From: CAYGUI01 sp964353115
GTDB taxonomy: Bacteria > Pseudomonadota > Gammaproteobacteria > JAGOUU01
Assembly (NCBI GenBank): GCA_964353115.1
Contig: CAYGUI010000012.1
Span: 1 to 29,941 of the forward strand
Length of the DNA: 29,941 nt
Reading direction: 5' to 3'
Positions 6,377 to 14,330 of this stretch are shown in pieces; within the stretch, counting starts at the first letter, position 1; every line of letters begins with the position of its first letter. A program made the position numbers and the translations under genes. The notes under the pieces were generated by a model. It did no database searches, had not been told where the DNA came from, and saw nothing but the letters and a program-made list of their open reading frames with translations.

Positions 6377-6739
6377 ATGGACAGAAGAATATTAGATAAA
6401 AATTATTTGCCAACATGGTTCGAATATCCTACGCAATTATTAATGATGGTAAAAAATAGCCAAATTGATATTGGACCTTGGTCATTGATGCGTGAAAAAT
6501 CGTTAAAAATAATGAAGGAAGGTTTGAAAAAACAATATCCTTATAGGAAATTATTACCATTTGCACGTCGTTTTGATTGTGATGACGTAGCATGTTTTGA
6601 CGTTGCAGAGCCATCAGATAATCCTGAAGTTATTATAATTCATAATTATGCATCTCCAGGTTGGGAAGGCAGAGAAGAGTATGATAATTTTGATTCATGG
6701 CTTGAGGCTGCTAAAAAAGATGCAGAAGATTGGGAGTAA
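6377..6739 (+). CDS. SUKH-type (SMI1/KNR4) immunity protein, copy 2
   Basis: A 120-residue paralog of the SUKH protein at 5315-5674. The shared core is YPYRKLLPFARRFDCDDVAC and the invariant end SPGWEGREEYDNFDSWLEA. The first 45 residues differ substantially (LPTWFEYPTQLLMMVKN and a more basic stretch KSLKIMKEGLKKQ), as expected if partner specificity lies there. The leader and ribosome-binding site match those of copy 1. The gene sits after kptA and may belong to the same toxin-defence unit. Its 3' 94 bp are identical to copy 1. Confidence 0.82.
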   Translation: MDRRILDKNYLPTWFEYPTQLLMMVKNSQIDIGPWSLMREKSLKIMKEGLKKQYPYRKLLPFARRFDCDDVACFDVAEPSDNPEVIIIHNYASPGWEGREEYDNFDSWLEAAKKDAEDWE

Positions 6740-6743
6740 ATTT
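6650..6743 (+). repeat. 94-bp perfect direct repeat (pairs with 5585-5678)
   Basis: Second copy of the identical 3' tract. After it the two loci diverge immediately. A further short motif, GAGCCAG-G/A-TACCTTTTT, occurs downstream of both kptA (6264-6280) and this gene (6754-6770), so the duplicated block has more than one homologous patch. Confidence 0.95.
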
Positions 6744-6880
6744 AATAAATCACGAGCCAGATACCTTTTTCGAGATATTAATATGTTTAATTTACTTAAA
6801 TTAGTTCTATAAATTTGTCTAAATAACAGATCATTGTGAAACTTATCCATTTGAACATATAAAAAATATATCCATAGTTC

Positions 6881-6909
6881 TTGACACATTAGTGGCTCTG
6901 TGCCACTAT
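6881..6909 (+). promoter_or_regulatory. Promoter of the NAD-salvage operon
   Basis: A consensus -35 TTGACA lies at 6881-6886. The -10 is less certain: CACTAT at 6904-6909 has ideal 17-bp spacing but poor match, whereas TATAAA at 6915-6920 matches well but is too far from this -35. Either way the promoter overlaps or abuts the inverted repeat at 6890-6908. A strong ribosome-binding site AGGAGGT (6931-6937) follows, four bases from the ATG of the first gene. Confidence 0.6.
6890..6908. promoter_or_regulatory. Candidate NrtR operator (perfect inverted repeat)
   Basis: TAGTGGC (6890-6896) and GCCACTA (6902-6908) form perfect 7-bp arms around TCTGT, just downstream of the -35 hexamer. NrtR regulators bind palindromes of about 20 bp at promoters of NAD genes. 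The third gene of this operon is NrtR-like, so autoregulation through this site is the simplest model. The exact sequence differs from NrtR motifs I remember, and these vary by lineage. Confidence 0.6.
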
Positions 6910-6940
6910 TGGTGTATAAATATATACAACAGGAGGTGTC

Positions 6941-7768
6941 ATGACTATTTTAGTAAATTACAAAAAAGTCGAAGCGTTCAATTTTCCAGGAGGGGAGTCT
7001 CATGTGCAAATATCTCCCTGTGATATTAAAGAACAAACACAAGTTTATGCTTTTCTTAATAATTCTGATGAAATTATACGGTTATTATTAACTGTAGACG
7101 CTATAAGAAGAGTTGATTCCACAACCAAAATTCATCTCACAATTCCATATTTTCCATATGCAAGGCAAGATCGAGTATGTAATCAGGGGGAATCCTTAAG
7201 TGTTAAAGTTATGGCTGATATGATTAATGCCCTTAAATGTAGCTCGTTAAAAATCTATGATCCACATTCTGATGTAACTTCTGCTTTACTAGATAATTGT
7301 CAGGCAATAGGGATGGCAGAAATAATCATATCAAGTAAATTGCACAGCACAATAATAGATAATAATTTGACGCTAATATCTCCAGATTCTGGAGCTGAGA
7401 AAAAAGTACGATATTTTGCAAGACAAATTTCAGGTATTAACAGTGGAAGAAAAGTAGATTTAGTTTGTGCTAGCAAAATTCGTGATACTAGAACAGGGAA
7501 AATTATCGGAACAGAATTGCATGGTGATGTTAAAGATAAAAATGTAATTATCCTAGATGATATATGTGATGGCGGTAGCACTTTTATTGAACTTTCAAAA
7601 AAGCTTAAAGAAGATGGGGCCAATGAAATATATCTATACGTAACTCATGGAATATTTTCAAAAGGGCTAGATCCACTTAGACAGTATTTTTCAAAAATAT
7701 ACTGTTACCACACTATGTTAGACAAAGAAAAAATTGATAATTCTTTTTTAAATATTATAGGAGAATAA
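6941..7768 (+). CDS. prs: Ribose-phosphate pyrophosphokinase-like protein (PRPP synthesis)
   Basis: A 275-residue Prs-like enzyme, shorter than housekeeping PRPP synthetases of about 315 residues and similar in size to the Prs paired with NadV in phages and vibrios. It converts ribose-5-phosphate and ATP to PRPP, the co-substrate of the next enzyme. Visible motifs are the flexible-loop IPYFPYARQDRVCNQGESLS, the metal/ATP region YDPHSD and the PRPP-binding loop VIILDDICDGGSTF. It is the first gene of the operon, with AGGAGGT four bases before the ATG, and is separated from nadV by one base. A dedicated Prs next to NadV indicates local supply of PRPP for nicotinamide salvage; the main cellular prs is presumably elsewhere. 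Confidence 0.9.
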   Translation: MTILVNYKKVEAFNFPGGESHVQISPCDIKEQTQVYAFLNNSDEIIRLLLTVDAIRRVDSTTKIHLTIPYFPYARQDRVCNQGESLSVKVMADMINALKCSSLKIYDPHSDVTSALLDNCQAIGMAEIIISSKLHSTIIDNNLTLISPDSGAEKKVRYFARQISGINSGRKVDLVCASKIRDTRTGKIIGTELHGDVKDKNVIILDDICDGGSTFIELSKKLKEDGANEIYLYVTHGIFSKGLDPLRQYFSKIYCYHTMLDKEKIDNSFLNIIGE

Positions 7769-7769
7769 T

Positions 7770-9269
7770 ATGAATATAAATCCATTAACAGCAATAGATT
7801 TTTACAAAACAGGGCATGCTAAGCAATATCCTATTGGTACAACAGAGGTTTATTCAAACTTTACTGCGCGAAGCTCAAAATTAGGTAAAGTAATCCAAGA
7901 GACCTTTGATAACAAAATAGTATTTTTTGGACTTCAATATTTTATAAAAGATTTTCTAATAAATTCTTGGAACAATAATTTTTTTAATAAGCCTAAAGAA
8001 GAAGTTATCGCTAAATATAAAAGACGTATGGATTTTTCACTTGGCAAAGATTCTATAACTACTGAAAATATAGAAAAATTACATGATTTAGGTTATTTGC
8101 CATTTAAAATAAAAGCTTTACCAGAAGGAACAAGAGTGCCAATAGGTGTTCCAGTATTAACTATAGTTAATACCCATAAAGATTTTTATTGGCTGACAAA
8201 TTTTATCGAAACTGTTATTTCAAGCTACTTGTGGAAGCCAATTACATCAGCGACAACGGCGTTTGAGTATAAAAAACTTTTAACTAGATATGCTAAAAAA
8301 ACAGGAGCACCGATAGATTTTGTGAGTTTCCAAGCGCACGATTTTTCTTTCAGAGGCATGTCAGGTTTGCAAGATGCGATGATAAGTGGGGCAGCGCATT
8401 TAACTTCATTTTGGGGAACAGATACAGTACCAGCAATAGATTTACTTGAAGAATATTATGAAGCAAATGTTGAAAATGAAATTATAGGATGCTCTGTTCC
8501 TGCTACTGAGCACTCTGTAATGTGTATGGGAATGAAAGAAGGTGAGCTTGAAACTTTTAGAAGACTAATATGCGATTTATATCCAACGGGAATTGTTTCT
8601 ATCGTGTCTGATACTTGGGATTTTTGGAAAGTTATTACTGAATATACTGTAGTCTTAAAAGAAGAAATATTATCTCGAGATGGAAAAGTTGTAATTCGTC
8701 CAGACAGTGGTGATCCTGTAAAAATAATTGCAGGCGATCCAGATGCACCTAAAGGTACTCCTGAGCATAAAGGAGCAGTAGAATGTTTATGGGAAATATT
8801 TGGCGGCACTATTACTAATAAAGGATATAAATCTCTTGATCAACACATAGGTTTAATATACGGTGATTCTATTACTTTAGAGCGGGCACTGGCTATTTTG
8901 GAGCAGCTTGAAAAAAAAGGATTTGCGTCAAATAACGTTGTGTTTGGTGTTGGATCCTATACATATCAGTATGCAACTCGTGATAATTTTGGATTTGCAA
9001 TGAAAGCAACTAGCGGTGTTGTAAATGGAGTTAGACGCGATATTTTTAAAGATCCCAAAACAGATTCAGGAACAAAAAAATCTGCAAAAGGATTGTTAAG
9101 AGTAGAAATGGAAAATAACTCTTTGGTATTATATGATCAGCAAAAAGAAGAACAAGAAAATTTAGGCGAGCTAAAAGTAGTATTTTTAGATGGAAAATTA
9201 ATTAAAACTTCTTCTTTATCAGAAATTAGAAAAAGAGTAGATCTGGAATTAAATGACGAAAAATTATAA
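7770..9269 (+). CDS. nadV: Nicotinamide phosphoribosyltransferase (NadV/NAMPT)
   Basis: A 499-residue protein of the NAMPT family (human NAMPT is 491 residues). It makes nicotinamide mononucleotide from nicotinamide and PRPP, the one-step entry into NAD+ that avoids deamidation. Key residues fall at almost the same numbers as in the human enzyme: D218 in FWGTDTV, H248 in VPATEHSV, and R310 and D312 in IRPDSGDP. The N-terminus (LTAIDFYKTGHAKQYP) and the GVGSYTYQ segment are also typical. It is translationally linked to prs (one-base gap) and overlaps the regulator gene by 17 bases. Nicotinamide may come from the host, or from NAD-consuming enzymes such as the adjacent KptA. Confidence 0.96.
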   Translation: MNINPLTAIDFYKTGHAKQYPIGTTEVYSNFTARSSKLGKVIQETFDNKIVFFGLQYFIKDFLINSWNNNFFNKPKEEVIAKYKRRMDFSLGKDSITTENIEKLHDLGYLPFKIKALPEGTRVPIGVPVLTIVNTHKDFYWLTNFIETVISSYLWKPITSATTAFEYKKLLTRYAKKTGAPIDFVSFQAHDFSFRGMSGLQDAMISGAAHLTSFWGTDTVPAIDLLEEYYEANVENEIIGCSVPATEHSVMCMGMKEGELETFRRLICDLYPTGIVSIVSDTWDFWKVITEYTVVLKEEILSRDGKVVIRPDSGDPVKIIAGDPDAPKGTPEHKGAVECLWEIFGGTITNKGYKSLDQHIGLIYGDSITLERALAILEQLEKKGFASNNVVFGVGSYTYQYATRDNFGFAMKATSGVVNGVRRDIFKDPKTDSGTKKSAKGLLRVEMENNSLVLYDQQKEEQENLGELKVVFLDGKLIKTSSLSEIRKRVDLELNDEKL

Positions 9270-9957
9270 TCCAAACTTATACGAGAGGCCAAATACTACA
9301 GTTGATACCGCAATATTTACAGTATTTGATAATGATCTTCACGTTTTGCTAATAAAACGTGAAGATGATCCATTTAAAGGTTTTTGGTCTTTAGTCGGCG
9401 GATTTATTGATATACAAAAAGATGATGATCTAGAATCAACGGCAAAACGTAAATTAGAAGAAAAAACCGGAGTAAAAACTCCATATTTAGAGCAGTATGG
9501 AAGTATTGGCAATAAAACTCGTGATCCGAGATACTGGTCTGTTACCAATATCTATTTCGCTTTAATTCCCTGCGATAAAGTAAAGCTTGCGGCAGGAAAA
9601 GGAGCCACAGATATAAAATGGTCTAAAGTTTATAAAAATAATGTAAAAGATAAACTGGCCTTTGATCATGAAGTTATATTAAAAAAATGCATTGAAAGAA
9701 TTAGAAGTAAAGTTCTTTACACCTCTATCCCAACGCATTTTATGAGAAAACGTTTTACCTTACAGGAGTTGCAAAAAATATATGAAATTATTTTAGATAA
9801 AAAACTAGAGCACAAATCTTTTAGACGCAGAGTTTTGAGTTCAAATATACTTGAAGAAACTGGTGAGATGACTCAAGATCGCGGCAGGCCAGCCATGCTG
9901 TATAAGCTTAAAAAATTAAATTACACACATTTTTTTCTAAGAAATATAGAGACATAA
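9253..9957 (+). CDS. nrtR: Nudix-winged-helix transcriptional regulator of NAD metabolism, NrtR type
   Basis: A 234-residue protein with an N-terminal Nudix domain (roughly 18-145) and a C-terminal winged helix (roughly 155-225; FTLQELQKIYEIILDKKLEH, then FRRRVL and the wing GRPAMLYKL). NrtR represses NAD genes and is released by ADP-ribose. The Nudix box is degenerate: the canonical REUxEExGU appears as RKLEEKTGV (66-74), so two of the three catalytic glutamates are lysines and hydrolase activity is unlikely, which suits a sensor. It overlaps nadV by 17 bases and is the last gene of the operon. It probably binds the palindrome at 6890-6908. An alternative is a catalytic ADP-ribose pyrophosphatase, which the box argues against. 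Confidence 0.88.
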   Translation: MTKNYNPNLYERPNTTVDTAIFTVFDNDLHVLLIKREDDPFKGFWSLVGGFIDIQKDDDLESTAKRKLEEKTGVKTPYLEQYGSIGNKTRDPRYWSVTNIYFALIPCDKVKLAAGKGATDIKWSKVYKNNVKDKLAFDHEVILKKCIERIRSKVLYTSIPTHFMRKRFTLQELQKIYEIILDKKLEHKSFRRRVLSSNILEETGEMTQDRGRPAMLYKLKKLNYTHFFLRNIET

Positions 9958-9977
9958 TTTGTAAAATCAAAATATTG

Positions 9978-11846
9978 TTAACACCCAGGCTTTACTTTAT
10001 CGCTACCAGACACCACAAAATTGCTTCTAAAGTTATTTATAACTTTACTTTGTGATTCCGTATTACTAATTAAGTTTTCATATTCCTTATGATCTTTAAC
10101 TTCATGCGGGAAATATATAGTTTTACTGTCAATAATTACTGGAACTAAAACTAATCTTGCTCCGGAATATTCACCAGTTGCCATTGTTTTAGCTGCGGCA
10201 ATTCCAGACTTATATAGCTTAATTCCAGTTTTATTACGAGATTTTTCTGTTAATACTCGTCCAGTTTTTAAGATATCATCAAAAATTAGAGCGCCATCAA
10301 TATCTGCTAATCCATGATTCGTAACAAAACAATTTTCAGTAGTTCCTAATTTAAATAAATTAGAATTTTCTACTAAATTTACAGCTTTGTTGTTTATTAT
10401 CGTATTAATTTCAACGAAATCTGGAGTTTTTGTTATCGCAGAATCAGAGTCACTATCAGAAGCTGCTGCAGCCGCAGCTGCTCTAATTAATTTTTTAGGG
10501 CTAGGGTTATGCTCTGGTGGTAGTGGATCTTTTTGCTCTGGAACTATTTTTAATTTTCTTGTTTGTTGTTGAAATATATCTAAATTTAAATTACGCTCTT
10601 TAATTATTCTAATTCTAGCAATTAATTCTTCACTGACAAGACTATCTATTGATACTTTTTTTTCTTGTTTTAGATTATATTCTTTCTCACGTTCAATAGA
10701 ATCTATTCCATCTTTCTCATAATTTTTTTTTAATTTAGTTACTGTATTATCACAGTAATTAATCATGCTTTGAATCACATCATTACCAGAATCTAAAATA
10801 TTACGTGAGCCTGAATTTTTAGATGCTATGGTTGAAAAATCCTGAGATTTTAAATTCTGTAAAATATTTAAAAAATCATCTATTAATTTACTTTGATCTA
10901 TTAAAAGATTAAATGTATTTTTGTATTCGTTTAATTTTTTTATAATTTTAGAGCGCATTTCTTCAAATTCGGCTAAAGTTTTAGTATTTTTCAAAGTTTT
11001 ATCAATACCATTTTCTAATTGTTCAAGAGCACTGATACTTTCCGATATAATGTCTGAAATAGGATCTGTTATTTGATTAAATAAGTTATCGTGATTTTTG
11101 TTGTTAAATTTAGAGAGCCCTTTATTATATTCTTCTATAAATTTTATATTAAAATTTATATGTAGAGACATGAATAATATTTCATTAACTATTTGAAATA
11201 GTCTAGATGCAGTTTCTTGACTATGATTATCTAGTTCATGAGGTTTTATAAAATTATTAATAGTTAATAATAAATCGGGATATTTTTTAGAAATAATATT
11301 GAAAAGAAAAATTTTCATTATTTTTATATCTTCGATATATTGATCAATATCAAGTTCTTCATACTGAGCACTTACTACTATTTCAATTTCGTGCTCTTCT
11401 ATTTTTACTATGGATGGAGGGTTGTCATGCTTAGCTGTTAATATACTATTAAATAATAAAGGATTAACTTTAAGAGGACTAGATATTATATTTGTTAGCC
11501 TTTCTCGTTCAGTTTTACTGTAATGTTTTATTATTTTTTTTATGCGATCTGCACGGGCTTTTGGGGTATCACTGTAACCTTCTGTTGGTAATATAAAACA
11601 TTTAATTATTACCGTTATTTTATTACTAACAATTTTTATTTCTTTCTGTGTTCTCACATTATTTAAAAAAAATGGTATTGATTTTTCTATGCGAGAATAA
11701 CTTTCTATAGCTTTATCACTTTCAATAATTTTGGAGGAGTTAGATAAAGCACCTGACAATGCTAATAATTTATACTCAATAAGACTAGTCTGTCTTTCAT
11801 TTTCAGTAGTTGCAGCGGCTGCAGCTGCTGGATAAGTTGAGTTCAT
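9978..11846 (-). CDS. Poly-alanine coiled-coil protein, effector-like, paralog A
   Basis: A 622-residue soluble protein not recognised as a named family. After MNSTYPAAAAAATTENE the first 440 residues are charged, helical and coiled-coil-rich (many KNLK, LEQLENG and KEYNLKQEKK segments). A low-complexity linker RAAAAAAASDSDSDS near residue 455 separates this from a conserved C-terminal domain of about 150 residues: ENCFVTNHGLADI, DDILKTGRVL, GIAAAKT and ARLVLVPVII in order. That order resembles the HG...IL.xG...AxxxA...VxV layout of PARP/Tpt1-like ADP-ribosyltransferases, but no family match is claimed. There is no signal peptide. It lies 7 bp downstream of its paralog and is probably co-transcribed. 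Host-directed effector is an inference from architecture only. Confidence 0.8.
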   Translation of the reverse strand: MNSTYPAAAAAATTENERQTSLIEYKLLALSGALSNSSKIIESDKAIESYSRIEKSIPFFLNNVRTQKEIKIVSNKITVIIKCFILPTEGYSDTPKARADRIKKIIKHYSKTERERLTNIISSPLKVNPLLFNSILTAKHDNPPSIVKIEEHEIEIVVSAQYEELDIDQYIEDIKIMKIFLFNIISKKYPDLLLTINNFIKPHELDNHSQETASRLFQIVNEILFMSLHINFNIKFIEEYNKGLSKFNNKNHDNLFNQITDPISDIISESISALEQLENGIDKTLKNTKTLAEFEEMRSKIIKKLNEYKNTFNLLIDQSKLIDDFLNILQNLKSQDFSTIASKNSGSRNILDSGNDVIQSMINYCDNTVTKLKKNYEKDGIDSIEREKEYNLKQEKKVSIDSLVSEELIARIRIIKERNLNLDIFQQQTRKLKIVPEQKDPLPPEHNPSPKKLIRAAAAAAASDSDSDSAITKTPDFVEINTIINNKAVNLVENSNLFKLGTTENCFVTNHGLADIDGALIFDDILKTGRVLTEKSRNKTGIKLYKSGIAAAKTMATGEYSGARLVLVPVIIDSKTIYFPHEVKDHKEYENLISNTESQSKVINNFRSNFVVSGSDKVKPGC

Positions 11847-11853
11847 ATTAGTT

Positions 11854-13608
11854 TTACCTAGATTTTATTTTATCGCTACCAGACACCACAAAATTTCTTC
11901 TAAAATCAGCTATGGTTTTATTTTGCGCTTCTGTATTTGCAATAAAACTTTCATATGCTTTATGATCTTTAATTTCGCAAGGGAAGTATACGTTTTTATC
12001 TTCAATCTTAACTGATACTAAAATTAATCTTGTGCCAGCATCGCCGCCTGTTCCAGTTGTTTTGGCTGCAGCAATTCCAGATTCATAAATCTTAATTCCT
12101 GTTTTACTACGCGATGCTCTAGTTAAGATTTTTCCTGTTTTTATAATTTCTGCAAAACCAGATGTGCCAGCAATATCTGCTAATCCATGATTCGTAACAA
12201 AACAATTTTCAGTAGCTCCTAATTTAAATAAATTAGAATTTTCTACTAAATTTACAGCTTTGCTGTTTATTATCGTATTAATTTCAACAAGATCTGGAGC
12301 TTTTGTTATCGCAGAATCAGAATCACTATCAGAAGCTGCGGCCGCAGCAGCTGCTCTAACTAATTTTTTAGGGTTATGGTTATGCTCTGGTGGAAGTGGA
12401 TCTTTTTGCTCTGGAACTATTTTTAATTTTCTTGCTTGTTGTTGAAATAGACCTAAAATTAAATTATTCTCTTTAATTATTATCCTTCTAGCATCGAACT
12501 CATCTTCAATCAATTTAATAAGTTCTTTTTGATTTTTACTTGCTCTTTCCTCTTGCGCAATAATATTTCTTCGATCATCATGTGATTCTATAATACTTGT
12601 TAAATTTGCCTCCTTTGCCTTTATGATATCTATAGTTTGTTCTCTAAGTATTGTTAATGCCGACATATTAACTTGAAATAGTTCTTTGAGAGAGCAATTA
12701 ATATTTTCAGTAAGAAAAATTGAAAATGCTTCTATTTTATCTAAACTTTGTAATATACCTTTGATTTTTGATATTAAATGCTCCAGTTTACTAATGGCTT
12801 CATGATGTGATTTGTCAAAGTCTTCTAAGGATTTGTATTTTTTATATTTATGCTCAGTTGCAAAGTGTTGAAATAAATCCCAATACTTATGCCCACTATA
12901 ACTTGATAACTTACTTGTGCATAAATTCCAGACGCTAGAGTAAGTGTTTTGTCTTGTAATCTCTTTAATATTTTTTAAGTTTTCTGCATATTGAGTATGT
13001 TGTTCAAAGGGTATTAAGGAAAAAATTGCTAAAACAACAACATTCTTTAATGTAAATTCTCTCCATAGTTCTTCGCTGGTTTCTTTAAGTTGTAATTCAT
13101 AATGATGAGATACTTCATTGCAATATTGATAAAAAATATCTTCTAATATTTTGTTATTTTCTAATATATTTTTTGCAACATAATCTTGTACAGTTTCTAT
13201 ATCTTGATTTATAGTTTCTATATGAATAGGATTGTCGATTTTATATTCAGCTATAACTTCCAAAACAAAGTCTTCTTTTTTAAAATTAATATCAGATCTT
13301 TCTGTTAATATGTTGATTACTCTTGAAACTTCTTTTTTACCATAATCTTTAATTTGTGCTAAAAATTGTTTGTGAGCTTTATCTGTATCAGCAAAACCGG
13401 AAGTTTTATAAACAGTATATTCAATTAATATATTTACTTTATTTCCATCCTGATTAAAATTACCCTTGATATCATGCCGAGGTAAAGAAGTAGATTTATT
13501 GCTGAGATTAGCTAATATATCAAAATGTTTTTTAAAGAATAGAAAGTCTTCAGTGAACTTTTCATGTATAGGTATTAGACGATCTGCCACTGGGTGAGTA
13601 GGATTCAT
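11854..13608 (-). CDS. Poly-alanine coiled-coil protein, effector-like, paralog B
   Basis: A 584-residue paralog of the next gene downstream. Both begin MN-x-T-x-P. The N-terminal 400 residues are helical and diverged (LYHxx-free charged segments such as LEHLISKIKGILQSLDKIEA). The linker RAAAAAAASDSDSDS at about residue 420 and the C-terminal domain (TENCFVTNHGLADIAG, GIAAAKT, ARLILVSVKI, then FRRNFVVSGSDK) are nearly identical. Even the DNA is very similar over about 580 bp (11870-12450 against 10000-10580). The poly-Ala codons are mixed, so the tract is kept at protein level rather than by simple slippage. It is the first gene of the two-gene minus-strand unit. The function is unknown. Confidence 0.8.
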   Translation of the reverse strand: MNPTHPVADRLIPIHEKFTEDFLFFKKHFDILANLSNKSTSLPRHDIKGNFNQDGNKVNILIEYTVYKTSGFADTDKAHKQFLAQIKDYGKKEVSRVINILTERSDINFKKEDFVLEVIAEYKIDNPIHIETINQDIETVQDYVAKNILENNKILEDIFYQYCNEVSHHYELQLKETSEELWREFTLKNVVVLAIFSLIPFEQHTQYAENLKNIKEITRQNTYSSVWNLCTSKLSSYSGHKYWDLFQHFATEHKYKKYKSLEDFDKSHHEAISKLEHLISKIKGILQSLDKIEAFSIFLTENINCSLKELFQVNMSALTILREQTIDIIKAKEANLTSIIESHDDRRNIIAQEERASKNQKELIKLIEDEFDARRIIIKENNLILGLFQQQARKLKIVPEQKDPLPPEHNHNPKKLVRAAAAAAASDSDSDSAITKAPDLVEINTIINSKAVNLVENSNLFKLGATENCFVTNHGLADIAGTSGFAEIIKTGKILTRASRSKTGIKIYESGIAAAKTTGTGGDAGTRLILVSVKIEDKNVYFPCEIKDHKAYESFIANTEAQNKTIADFRRNFVVSGSDKIKSR

Positions 13609-13782
13609 AATATTCTTATTTTTTTATAATGTATCAAAAAGAAGAGCAAGGATATCATAGTGATGCTTTATAGTCAATATAATAACTAAATATAGCGATT
13701 GGATGCCGCTGATAAATTAATTTAGTTGTGCTACAATCCGCTAAATTAAAAAATTATTGACCAAACAAATTAAGGTGATGTG

Positions 13783-14319
13783 ATGAAAGCATATATAAAA
13801 TTATTTTTATTAGCCCTAGCTGCATGTAGTATAAATACTTATGCTATAGATAAAAATCATTTGAGATATGAAGAGCGTTTTATAAATCCTTTTTACTTTT
13901 CAGGCGGTATAAATAATTCATCTGCAGTTAGAAATAACATTATTGGTGGTCATTTAATTGCAGGTGCTCAGGTAAATAAAAATGTTTCTTTTGAAACAGG
14001 GGTTTTATTTATACGCGACATAATAAATAGTGAGGAAGTGGCAGGAAAAATAATAATGACGCCTTTTACTATTAGATTGGATGATGATTATTTTTATTAT
14101 AGAAAGCTAGGTTTTTATGTCAAAGGTGGTATTGGGGTCTTTAACTACATTAGTACAGATGCTAAATATAATCAGCACTTGCCAGGTATAGTTTTTGGCT
14201 TTGGTACTAAATATTCGTTTAATAATCAATTTGATGTTAATTTTGGCTTTGATACTTTTGTGCGTGAGACATATGGTGTAGCATTTATAACAATGGGTAT
14301 GACTTATAGGTTTGGTTAA
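13783..14319 (+). CDS. Outer-membrane beta-barrel protein
   Basis: A 178-residue secreted protein. The ATG at 13783 is preferred over an in-frame GTG at 13780 because AAGGTG lies at good spacing. The signal peptide runs to about residue 21 (SINTYA then ID). A possible lipobox LAAC at residues 12-15 is also present, so lipoprotein processing cannot be excluded. The mature part alternates glycine and aromatic residues in strand-like blocks (FVKGGIGVFNY-like, PGIVFGFGTKYSF, FDVNFGFDTF) and ends TMGMTYRFG, with the terminal aromatic position typical of Bam substrates. It resembles small OmpA/OmpW-type porin-fold proteins; eight strands is a guess. It is transcribed away from the poly-Ala paralogs. 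Confidence 0.8.
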   Translation: MKAYIKLFLLALAACSINTYAIDKNHLRYEERFINPFYFSGGINNSSAVRNNIIGGHLIAGAQVNKNVSFETGVLFIRDIINSEEVAGKIIMTPFTIRLDDDYFYYRKLGFYVKGGIGVFNYISTDAKYNQHLPGIVFGFGTKYSFNNQFDVNFGFDTFVRETYGVAFITMGMTYRFG

Positions 14320-14330
14320 GCGGAGACTTT

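Noticed and set aside
7300..7623. Minus-strand frame inside prs, and similar frames within nadV and photolyase regions
   Set aside because: They overlap well-supported genes completely and have no start context of their own.
10387..10572. Plus-strand frame opposite the poly-Ala linker of paralog A
   Set aside because: It is the antisense shadow of the alanine codons, and the matching frame at 12260-12445 arises because the paralog tails are alike. No ribosome-binding site.
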